Below, piece by piece: positions 53,445 through 64,000 of a stretch of 64,000 bases of DNA (positions are counted from its first letter, which is position 1; each line of letters opens with the position of its first letter). The stretch comes from Allacma fusca (lineage: Eukaryota; Arthropoda; Collembola; Symphypleona; Sminthuridae): contig OX359248.1 of the NCBI GenBank assembly GCA_947179485.1, positions 26,731,378-26,795,377 of the forward strand, read 5' to 3'. A program made the translations under genes and the position numbers. The notes below the pieces were generated by a model, which did no database searches, was not told the DNA's origin, and was given only the letters and a program-made list of their open reading frames with translations.

Positions 53445-53471
<27 letters not shown>
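53445..53471. repeat. (GT)n microsatellite
   Basis: 27-bp GT array. Confidence 0.9.
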
Positions 53472-54230
53472 GATGTCTTGTACTCCTGCACATTATTATG
53501 ATTATGATTATTGCTCCTCAGTCAGTGTAGCTCCTATTGTCAGAGCGGTCGCGGCGAGGGAGAGAGTGACTCTACAGGACGAGAATATTAGACAAAATAC
53601 AAACTAATGACCCTTGTGTCATGATGGGGAAATTCAAATATCTAACTGATGTTGAGAATGTAAAGGGAGGAAAACACAAGCTTGCATAAGCTTCCCATAT
53701 TTGCTCTTATTTTTGTCCTCCACAGGCGTAACACCATTAAGCCCTATACCCATACAATATGGATATGGGCCATACCCTCATACACACACCATCCCATGCT
53801 AAATTACTTAGAGCCCATCAAGTCATCAGGAGTAGCACACAAGGAAAGGTTGACTTGGTTCACACCATGCTTTGGATAGATATATATCCTACGGATAAAA
53901 ACAGCGTTGAAAACAAGTTCAAACATAAGTTGCAACAAGGAGCCTGTTCTCTAGGAACTAATGAATATCTGCGTATAAGTGTGGGAGAATGAGACTTACC
54001 TTAAGGTAGTATTACTAAATACCACCAACTATCAGGTACCCCGAGCAGAAATAAATGTGTGCATGCAGACGAGGTGCATTACGTTACTAGATTAGTATGC
54101 AAGGAGGATAGGACAGCATATATTAAATATGATATGTACATTCCCAATGTAAAATACGACAACCAACATGGGATTTTTTCCCTGAAGGTTTACTGTGTAC
54201 CATCACACGTGCATAATACATGTATCTACT

Positions 54231-54254
54231 GTGTGTGTGTGTGTGTGTGTGTGT
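54231..54254. repeat. (GT)n microsatellite
   Basis: 24-bp GT array. Confidence 0.9.
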
Positions 54255-54866
54255 ATACACTCAAATGAATTACAGTCAAATGTAAAAAAAAACTACATTC
54301 ATTGCGATTACGTATAATGACCATAGTATTTACCACCTCTCGGTCCTCACCGTAATAATAAGTATGACGAGGGACATGTCATTGTTGTTACGTTACTTTC
54401 GCATGCAACTTGCTCCTATTTTAATATTCACATGTGGACAGAGCATTTAGAAAGGGAACGGTTTCCATGAGCTTCTGCTCCTACAGCCAACTCACTCTGT
54501 CCGTGCAGTAGAAACTTATTGTGTGTGTGTCTGTGCCTGTGCCTCTCTGCCTTGCCCATACACTTGAACTGGGGGAGAAAAAATTGCCGAATTGTCTGTC
54601 AGTCAGTGCATGTTGACTACTGAACAAGGAAGATGGGTTTTGTCTAACAAAGTCAACGTGTTTGTATATTATTTCGATTGTAGTGTACCATTATGTGTAG
54701 ATACTTATACATTGGAGTGCATAGTGGTCTTTGAAAAAGTAAAAGGATCGGATTCGTGAGTGTGTGTGTTTGTGAGTAAAGAAGAACCTTCTGCACGATA
54801 TATAAACTTGAAGACTTGAACCCATACAGTGTAAACGTTAAAAGTTTTCTGCAGGGAAGAAACGGG

Positions 54867-54880
54867 GAGAGAGAGAGAGA

Positions 54881-54922
<42 letters not shown>
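54867..54922. repeat. (GA)n microsatellite
   Basis: 56-bp GA array with one GGG interruption; minus-strand Leu-Ser frames across it are artefacts. Confidence 0.95.
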
Positions 54923-54926
<4 letters not shown>

Positions 54927-57900
54927 GAGCGAGCGAGAGACCAACTGCGACGGCTCTTTCTTCCTTCTAGCTTGCTCTTGACTTGAAAAGTTCCAGGCTT
55001 TGGCACCAACCTCACATATTATACCAGAACTGGATGGAAAAGTGTGTTGGTGGCATCGTTTTATACTTTCAGGCAGGGACTCCCAAAAACCATGCTGTAG
55101 GAGTAGTCACCAGCACGCAGAACTGAACATCTTACCCAGAGAGGTATACTCCGGTCAAAGTAGTCGTAGTTGTGGAGCTATATGGGAAAACAGCGCGAGT
55201 TCTTCGAGTCTTTTCCTCCATGTGTGTATGTGTAGCTTCTCACTCTCTCTGGACTCTCCAGTCTAGTGGTGGTAGTCCATGTATTTGGCGTGGAAACTTG
55301 GGACCCCTCAGATCAGTTGAAAGCAGGAGTTAGGAGCAGCCAGACGACAGTTTATCATCTCCTAGTAAAACTTTGCCTTCCTACCTACATAGTATATATA
55401 ATCTGCTTCCTTTGCTAAAAACAGTCAAAAAAAAATACTGACAGCATATTATTATAAAAATAAGTACAAGAGAAAAAAAAACTCACAAAATTAACCATCC
55501 TTGTTTGCCTCCATCATTGGAAGAGAAAATCCGTTTTCGTAAAGGTTCATTTAAAACAATTTAAGTGTGAGACTGTCTCCATGACAGGCCATTAAATCAT
55601 CTTTGGCAGTATCTTGAATTTATTTTTCGCAAGCCGAAACTAAACAACGGTACGCGGTGCAATAGGGAAAAAAAACTATATCTACGAGGAAGATAAACAC
55701 TTGCGGAGGAATATCATACAAGAATATCAGAGCGGCTTTCAACACGATATAGAGAGTATTGTAGTATACAGAGGGACAAGACCACAATAATCCTTCTCTG
55801 TTATTGAGCAATCACTCCTACACCAGCTTACATTTGACGCTAAAACCATTACAGAATCAGCATCCACTTCTGTATGGTTATACCCAATGTAATCCATGGT
55901 TCACGTCGTATATAAATACTGAGTATGTACGAGCTAGCCCTGTCTCAGGGAGTACTACAGTAGAGTAATTCAAAGGGAAATATTAGAGACTTGTGTATGC
56001 AACGTACAGTATACTATTCCTACTATTACCTCACAGTTTAGATACTTTATGTATCAGAGTTCTCGGAGTATCTACACTGATGGACGCATCCTGTTGTTAC
56101 TCTCATTGTGATTGTGCCACGGCTCGGCTTCCATTAATCCTCTATTACCGTTTTTAATGTGCGCGACTCTCACATATAGTTAGTTTCCTCTGTCTTGAGC
56201 AGCTTCACTTGGCTCGAGCAGAGTTTCTTTCCTAACTGACTCTCTCTCTCTCTGTCACGGAGATACATAAAAAAACGTATAAAGTTCACACAACAGAAAA
56301 CTTGCAAAGAATTTGATTCATATACGAAAATCATTAATGGGGATAATAACAGTTTATGACAGTACTACAGTACAGTAGCAAGGATTTCAAAACCATGTAA
56401 CAATTTCTCCTCCCTTGTCAAGACTATTTTGTAGCAAGGGACTTTTTCCTCGTGGTTGTAGTATCTATCTACTGTGTATATGTGAGCGTGTGTCTGACTT
56501 GAGAGGGAAAAAGAGGGAACTTGGATTATAAATAATACTGGGACAGTGTAATATACGAGGGTAAAAACCCAGAAGACGATTATCAGTCCTAACAGTTGTG
56601 TGACGACAGACCTATAGGTGAAAGAGAAGGAGAGACGGAAGAACAAAAGTTAAAGGGAACACGTGCTCGGCTCGTCTTCCAAGATTTATCTCCTATCTGA
56701 TTATTAGTCCGCTCCAGCTTCAGAGTCCCTTATTGTTCAAGAGAGAATCTTCCCAGTCAGAGGGACACCGGTGGAGAAAACACAAAAGGAACCACATTTT
56801 ATTTCCGAGATAACAACAGCAGATAACAATATTTAACCAAGCAAGTGTAGCCTAAATTATTTTCTTGCTCATCCCAACACACACACACACACTGAGTTAC
56901 TTTATGGGCACTCATGAGGACGTTCAGTTAATGTATGTTTATCTGCTGGGGAACAATCATTAGAGATAAAGCGTTCAGAGGCTTAGTTCCTGTATCTATA
57001 GATATAGTTACTTCAAATTAAAATCCAAGCGCGCGGTCCTCCTCAGCGTCTGTAAAGTCTCCGAATTCGACTCCAGGAGTCCCAGTAGTGTTTGCAAGTA
57101 TTGAAGGAGTGAGAGGTACAAGAAATTTTCGAGGAACGACACTTTGACTTTTTCCTACTCTCTTCTTCTTGAGAAAAGTGGAATTCCATCAACGTGTGGA
57201 GTTGGACCCAGTTCGAGTTCTTTGCGTGCGGATCAAATCTTGAATTTCTCCCAAGGTTACTTACACGTACCGTAATTACATACATACACACACATCCAAA
57301 GAGACGTGCATACGTATCTACACATATTTACACATAAGTTGACACTGAATTTATTTGGAGAGGATCTTGGAAAAATAAACTTGTATACTTCTTCAGGATT
57401 TGTTTATTGTTCCAACTCTAATGCTTCATCGTAATTCCAGCAGTTTTTCCCACATATGTGAGTGATTTCTTTTTCCCAAGCCTGCCAAAGTTCCTGTTGA
57501 ACGGAAATAATATTTCCCCTGTTTTAGTGCTTCTTCGGATTCCTGATCAACTCTTTCAAATCAGTTTACTTCAGGGTCCATGAGCAGTAGGTAAGGAGTT
57601 AAAAACTATTAAAAAAAAAATTAAATATGGCAACATCAATGTAATGTTGGGGGAGAATTTTTTCCCGTATTTATGAGAGAGTACTTACTTCCTTTTGTAA
57701 TTTAGCCAGTGCTAAAATGAAGTCAGAGCTATAGATATGATTTTATCTCTTAAATTTCGCAGATATTTGTGTGTACAAGCCTGTGGTCATATTCCAGCTC
57801 ATTTTCTAATTTCAAAATGTGTGATTTAATAAGGATGCTTATCAGTTCTATTGCATAATTTTGTATGTTTAATTATATATGCATGAAGTAAACCATATTT

Positions 57901-60900
57901 TTTCTCAGGCGGGCGGAAAGCACACCTTTCTACAACAATACTGTACAAGCCATTATGATTACATGCTCTCAGTCTCATATACATAGATACTTACTATACG
58001 CCTGAGAAACATGTCATTTTCTTCGCGTCGTTCCTGACTACTACTGGTTTGAAAAGAGAATTTTGTCGTTGATGAAATCTGCTCTACTTACACACACACT
58101 ATTTAGTGCGAAAGTCACATTTCCCAGAGGATACCACATCGATATGGTAGCGTTCAGAGAGGACTTTTAAAGCTATTTGTAAACTGTAAATGTCATATTC
58201 ACAACTCACAACTAACAATACAAAATTCGCTCCACTTTTAATTGAAGAAACAAATCGTCATACGAGAGGGCACGGGTTTACAAGCGTCGAGGTCGTGGAG
58301 TGTACAATACCAGAGTATAAGTATGTGCTCTGCTATGTATGTATCTCAAAGGAAGATGTACCTTCACAGTTTGAAGATCTCATGGGAAGCTATTATGCAT
58401 GGATACTTACGTAATTGCAATTTATCACAATACAAGTTGATGACGCTCACTGTACATGGCAATGTATGTAGTAGCAAAAGTGGCAGTAAATAAGAGTATG
58501 TGCAATTCCGCTGGAACCCGTCCCAATGGCGACAGTAATGATCGTTTCTTTGTGCACCTACACGGACAGAACCATGTACATGTACATACACAGAGCTGAC
58601 TGATACATGAATGGGAATAAAAATTTCCTGCCACAATAGATTCATACCGGATAGGGCCAAAGGGGAAAAAAAGGCTGAAGGATGTCACTTAATATGTCAT
58701 ACGCACTGTGTGTGTGTGTGTGTGTGTACAGCATGTGACACGGCCATGCTAACTGTGTACACAATCGTAATCAAAAGCTGCGGACCTGCGAATACAATTT
58801 TGTAGATACATAGTCACTGCCTCAAGCTTTTACGTCTCTAAAAGTTGATATTTGATTTGTGAAATGGCAACTATTATTCATACAAGTATCGTAACATCCT
58901 TGAGTGTTGAAGCTTGAAATGAGATAGAATATTTTACAACACACAAGCTTAGACTCAGGCTAAATGCACCCCCACTAATTCCCTAATATATACAAACATC
59001 GTTGCAATTCCATTCATTGTGGTGACATCGTAAGCACTAAACCAAATCGAGGTTGGAAATATCCTACGGGAGATGTACTTTTGAAGTGCACAATTTAGGA
59101 CCATTAATAATTTATTTTAGTACTTGATGCAATAGTTTCGAGGGAAATGGGATTTGTCATGGGTTCGTCCTCCTATTTGTACATATATGACAAATCTATT
59201 TCCTAACCCTACATACTTACTTTTTTTTAAGCATAGAGACCCTTGACAGACAGAACTGCAGAAAAGGCTGGGAGGGGAGAAATAATGACTTGAGACACTA
59301 ATAGAAATTGCATATGGTTTGGGAAAATATGATAATTAGCTGGAAGTAAATTCGCATATAGGATCCCTCTATTTTAGGATTTAGGGATGTGGAATGTTAC
59401 ACGACAAAGCCATGTGGATTTGCAAATCTAAGGTTGACGTCAGGTTTTGAAGTTCACATCGTTAGTATTTGGTTGGATGATAAGAGTCAGAGACGTGCTT
59501 TTCTCTAACCAAGACCCGAGCGAGTTTACTTGTTTGAAAAAAAATATATAACCCAGTACTACTTGTAAGGTAAAAGCTATAAGTTGGAGAGAGAGAGAGA
59601 GACATTGTATGGAAATTTCAACAAGTTTGTTTGATGTTGGGGGGATAGGAGTCGGAGTGTAGCAAGGGACGATAGAGAAAAGAGAGATGACTTCACATAC
59701 TCCCAGTGCGATTAGGAATATGAATGTTCGCAAGGAAAATTAATATCCGCAGTCCCTGTTAGCGGTTTGGCACACACATTCCTTCTGTGCTCGAGAAGTT
59801 CCCAATTAAAGTGTGATGAATGAAAGTAATGTGTGTGTGTATGCACCCGGGCTCATATGCAATTACATGGATCCTGCCTGAGAAAGATGTGAGGCATGGG
59901 GATGTTTGTGGGTGTTCATACCCTATCAAATCTTACCTCTAACAAATCTATTGAAACGGTCGGAACAAATGTATATTGCAAAATCTGGTGGACATAAACT
60001 TGTTAATGTTTGTAATAGAATGAGATGGTTCGAAAATACCTACAGTCTTCCCCATCCTCGCTTATGAAGATGTGTTCATGCTTCCTCACGATTTTCTCAT
60101 TACAATAATTATAAAAGACCCGAGCTCTGTATATCTGTACTCTCTACTATAGAAATTTAGAAGGCTACTTATATCTACACGGTAGATTTCCCTCCGTCAA
60201 GTATTTTTAATAGGATGCTGCGGACGACGTCGTTTTCTTATATATTATTACCCAGGATAAAAATCCTGAGTATAAGTATACCTATACATTTCTTACCAGC
60301 CCATTTTACTACAGAGGATCTCGCGGGGCCCTATAAAGCACTGTACACTGGCTCAGTCTCGAGTTGAGTGTCTATTTGCATAGCCCAAATTTGCTGGTCG
60401 GAGTTAAAACTTATATACAGGGATATTAACGAGCGTCATCAGAGTACATGGTGAAACTTTCCAACCTCCGTCATAGTCATTCATATCAAAGTGAACAACT
60501 CCGGTGCTCACTTGCAGAGAATAAGCCTCACACATACATATACACGGGACTTTAGCAGGGCTGGTGGTGGCGTCCATGGGATGAGTAAGTGTGTGTAACT
60601 ACGGTAATGTACAAAGTGTAGATAAGCCACGAAACTTTTAATATTTTTAACGAATGTTGTGTTTATCGATTTTCCTTAAATCTCGTCAGCTGTCCGGAGC
60701 GGATTCTCGAAGCCCAGGCTGTGATAATACCCTAGGTAAACAGACCCAAGTTCCAGGATCATTTTCATCCCAGATATTATCATCCTGATGCTTAAACTTT
60801 TATGCAAAATATGAAGCAATAATCGTATCAGATTAACGCATGACCTATGAACTCATTAAGTTATCACTAGCCATTTTATTTCAAGTACCTTCAACCCACT

Positions 60901-61152
60901 ACGTGCTAGGAATTCCTCTACAGGATAATAATTTCCTCTCGAAATCTAATCTCCTGCCTTGACTTCACTATACCACAAGCACAACACAAACTACCCATAC
61001 ACTCCTGTTCGTTAGTATTATCCTCTCCTCCCATTTTTCATGAAGCATCTCATATGGGATGGAAATAAAACGGTAAATAAATTAATACAGGCAGGTGAAC
61101 CTCTCCGTACTACACTTGAGAAGGTCACAAAATAATTCTTTTGTTTGCAATC

Positions 61153-61176
61153 ATATGTATGTAATTACATACATAT
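61153..61176. repeat. 24-bp perfect palindrome with TAATTA centre
   Basis: The 12-base half ATATGTATGTAA is followed exactly by its reverse complement, with GTAATTAC at the centre. TAATTA is the typical homeodomain core. Confidence 0.9.
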
Positions 61177-61634
61177 CATATGCAAAGTACGTAAGGAAAC
61201 TATATACATTAGTAAAGACATTCTGAAGTCAGTCTCCGCAACACTGTAGGATTAACTCTCAGGGGATATATTTGTTTCGTAAGTACATGCTATATATGCT
61301 TTGATAAAAAAAAAGGCGCAAATCATTTCCAGACAAAAATTCAACTCTTCTCTTGAAGAGTCAAGATTTCTGAAGCTTCTGACAAGTTTTCATTGGAAGA
61401 GAAACATAACATTCTTACCTTCATATATTTGACATAATTTCAGTCAAAGGATTTCAAGGAGTGATGTTTACCGAAAGTGAGTCGAGTGTGGATTGTGTGG
61501 AGTAGCTTTTAGCTCTAATGATCATATTGCTTTGGAGGGCTTCATACTCATAGGATTCTATACTTGAAAGGCATATTTCTTGTTTTAGTGGTTTCATTTG
61601 ATATATAAGTAGATACATATAAGTATACAATGCT

Positions 61635-61636
<2 letters not shown>

Positions 61637-61676
<40 letters not shown>
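61637..61676. repeat. (TG)n microsatellite
   Basis: 40-bp perfect TG array. Confidence 0.95.
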
Positions 61677-61678
<2 letters not shown>

Positions 61679-62569
61679 GCTTGGACGAACAATAATAAAC
61701 AGGGAGAGTGTGTGATATTGACGGGATCCTAAAATCGTGCATATGTCAGGCTAAGTTGTCAGTTTTCTTGAGGCTTGCATACATTTTACAGGATGTGTTG
61801 TCAGAGAATACGGAGGAAATGTTCCTCCCTGTGTGCATGTTCAACCACGTCTGTGTCTGTGTGCAAGTTTAATAAGAGTCTCTGATCTCCTAGACTAAAC
61901 TTTAGCGCTGATTCTGACTCAAGTCAGTCTCAACTGAGAGTCTATGTCCGTATGATAAGATGATAATGATTATTGGGATGGAGGCACATATCCCCTCTAT
62001 ATTTATAGGGGACACACACACAAAACCTAGTATTTATGTACGATCATGGAGTGTGTAGGGCTGGGGTGTTATGGCACACAATCCTTGCATGAATCGTCTC
62101 TGTGTACCAACTCTTCCCGAGTTGGTACTCTACTCTCTACAGCTCATGGTGTAACTTTACCCAAGAAAATGGTCAATAATAGCCAAGCACAGTAACCAGA
62201 GGTTGATTTAATAGGAATTGTCATGGCTTATGCATGCGCCGTGCTTGTAATATTCTTGTAAGTAGTAATGACTCTCTGGGCAGAGTAATGACTATGGATG
62301 AAATGCAAACATTAAGTATATGCAGTTCCTTTTGAAGCACATATCTCTGTCCCACCATACTGGCCTGTAATGATTTAAGTACTGTATCCTATTCTATAAA
62401 TGGGGTCTGTTTATTCAGATAGGACCATGAGGATATGCTCATATCTATTACTTAAGCAAATACTATTTTACTTCGGTACCCAGGATAGGACCGAGTCCCA
62501 GTCTGTAGCTGTACAGTACACAACAGTCCTAAGTTTATATAGGCAGAAATATTACCTATACTAGAAACC

Positions 62570-62590
62570 ATATATATATATATATATATA
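62570..62590. repeat. (AT)n microsatellite
   Basis: 21-bp perfect AT array. Confidence 0.9.
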
Positions 62591-63514
62591 CTGATTTCAA
62601 ATTCACTCTGTATACAGACGTATTAAAGCATGTTAAGTCATGGTAAATGTAGTGAAAACCAGGCTGAAGTCAGGGCTGCAACTAAACATACTTCACGCCT
62701 ATGTATAGATACCTACGTACCTATTTACTTTATATAAAGCGAGCTTCAATAATACAAAATGCAGAGATAATTCCTAGAGCTCTACTGAGAATAGGCTGAC
62801 AGCAAAAGCAGTATTTATTTTGTTTATCCTGTAGCCTCTTCATGTGGACTCACTTGACTTCACCCTTTACTCTATCCTCTCATAATATGCACACCCCAGA
62901 ACCATATAGCTAGTATATTCCTCTACTTTCAATATCTCTCGATCCTATGAGCATAACATGCGAGAGTACATGCAAACATGTACATATTTATGTACGCACA
63001 TAACTATAAAAGCCCGAGCGATATTAGGTTTCTTACGGAAATTGAATAAACTTTTAAGCACATTCAAGATCTTCGAGCTCAGTTGGTGGCTATAGAAAAT
63101 AATCTAAAATATTTATTCCCCTCTATCTCTATATACTTAAAAGATACTCGCTATCATGTTCCTTTACTCTTACAGAGATAGCCCTGGCGTAGTATCTACA
63201 GCATACATGCATTCTGAGGAAGAATTGTTTCCTGTGCAAGAGGGAAACTTTTAAGAATAGACTGATATTATTTGTACACATACATACCTATAGATACATT
63301 ATGATAAAACTTAGTCCGCATTAAGGTATCATTTAGGACGGAGATGGAGGAGAGACCAGAGAGGGAGATCGGGAGGAGGGACGCGTGCAGAAAACGAATT
63401 CACTTTTAAATGTTCCACTCCTTCCTCTAAGGCTCGACTTGGGTTGATTGGATTGTTGAACAAAGTATTCAAGAAATTTGTCCATTCCTCAATCAAGCCG
63501 GAATCTTTCCATCT

Positions 63515-63516
<2 letters not shown>

Positions 63517-63588
<72 letters not shown>
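63517..63588. repeat. (TC)n microsatellite, longest in the window
   Basis: 72-bp uninterrupted TC array; open frames on both strands across it are Leu-Ser or Arg-Glu artefacts. Confidence 0.95.
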
Positions 63589-63590
<2 letters not shown>

Positions 63591-64000
63591 AGAGTAGTAT
63601 CTTTCCGTAAGAGAAAAAAGTCAAACCGGAGGTTTCTTTTTTTTTCAGCACACAAATTCTTCACATTTTATCTCAACAAATCTTCCTACCATTACACTGG
63701 AACTTTCGAGGGATACTTCTTCCCTTACAAGATAATTTCTTATGACTGACCTAAATTTCATTGCTAAAGTTTCATTTGAGTCTTTATCCCTAGTTTATTC
63801 TGGAGTTAAATGAAAACTTTAGTAATAGTTCAGGTTTCCTTAAGTATGACATACAACATGGGATTGGGAGAGTAGCAACAGTCGAAAAAACTTTCATCAT
63901 CCCATCATCCTCCGTAACTACAGATATAAGCCATGAGGGAAGTTAAACTTTGGTGGTGGTATATAGGAAGGGAGAGAAAAAAAAATAGAGCGTAGACATT

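Larger units (their letters stand above)
46501..55000. other. Gene desert, block 4
   Basis: No supported gene. Frames at 46469-46845 (minus), 47893-48297 (plus) and 50217-50402 (plus) lack any recognisable domain. Contains a C-rich tract at 52444-52471 and several GA and GT arrays. Confidence 0.55.
55001..64000. other. Gene desert, block 5
   Basis: No supported gene up to the window edge. Frames such as 56365-56646 and 59440-59733 (minus) are hydrophobic but partly repeat-derived and unrecognised. Splice-like pairs near 60559-60735 give stops in every frame. Contains a 24-bp perfect palindrome at 61153-61176 and GT, TA and CT arrays. Confidence 0.55.

Noticed and set aside
60559-60735. Two small pieces bounded by good splice sites (60559-60584 and 60690-60735)
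   Set aside because: Joined in sequence they give a stop in all three frames. At most they could be non-coding exons, which cannot be shown here.
1-64000. tRNA, rRNA, CRISPR, bacterial operon and retroelement signals
   Set aside because: No intact tRNA B-box with a matching acceptor stem, no spaced direct repeats, and no recognisable reverse-transcriptase, integrase or transposase motifs were seen by eye.

Overview
The window is nuclear DNA from an invertebrate animal, most likely an arthropod. The genes are split by many short GT-AG introns, roughly 55 to 850 bp. They include a secreted FE4/venom-type carboxylesterase and two SLC26A11-like sulfate/anion transporters. The non-coding DNA is full of (CT)n, (CA)n and TACATA/TATG simple repeats. 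There are no operons, ribosome-binding sites, tRNAs, rRNAs or CRISPR arrays. The species cannot be named from the sequence alone.

Layout. 1-14.7 kb is AT-rich and almost free of microsatellites. It holds a three-exon tetraspan membrane protein (minus strand, 2612-3428), a two-exon secreted threonine-rich protein (plus strand, 7457-7870) and a nine-exon carboxylesterase (minus strand, 8685-11515, 578 aa, complete catalytic triad). It also holds a striking 90-nt inverted repeat (4857-4950) that could be a microRNA precursor or a tiny MITE, and a weak relic resembling a chitin-binding domain (about 5490-5635). 14.7-24.0 kb carries two head-to-tail SLC26 genes: copy A (14876-18576, 12 exons, 672 aa, or 608 aa from an internal Met) and copy B (19473-23999, 11 exons, 662 aa). 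I rebuilt all exons by hand from splice sites and reading-frame phase. Each gene has a separate short N-terminal exon that joins the rest in matching phase 2. Most exon lengths are the same in the two copies, so this is an old tandem duplication, followed by one intron loss or gain and full divergence of the termini.

24.0-64.0 kb is a 40-kb stretch in which I find no recognisable protein gene. It is rich in (GA)n/(CT)n, (CA)n/(GT)n, TA and trinucleotide arrays, TAATTA cores set in TACATA-type sequence, and one C-rich tract able to form a quadruplex on the minus strand. The only coding hint near its start is a Met-initiated, splice-bounded 36-codon exon (24532-24639, plus strand). That would fit the first coding exon of a gene whose giant intron fills the rest of the window.

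Functional picture. The two transporters would move sulfate, chloride or related anions across a plasma or organelle membrane. The esterase would be secreted and hydrolyse carboxyl esters such as xenobiotics or pheromones. Nothing in the layout links the esterase functionally to the transporters. I did not find a clearly new multi-gene system. The most novel-looking single items are the 4.9-kb hairpin and the possible giant-intron gene starting at 24.5 kb.
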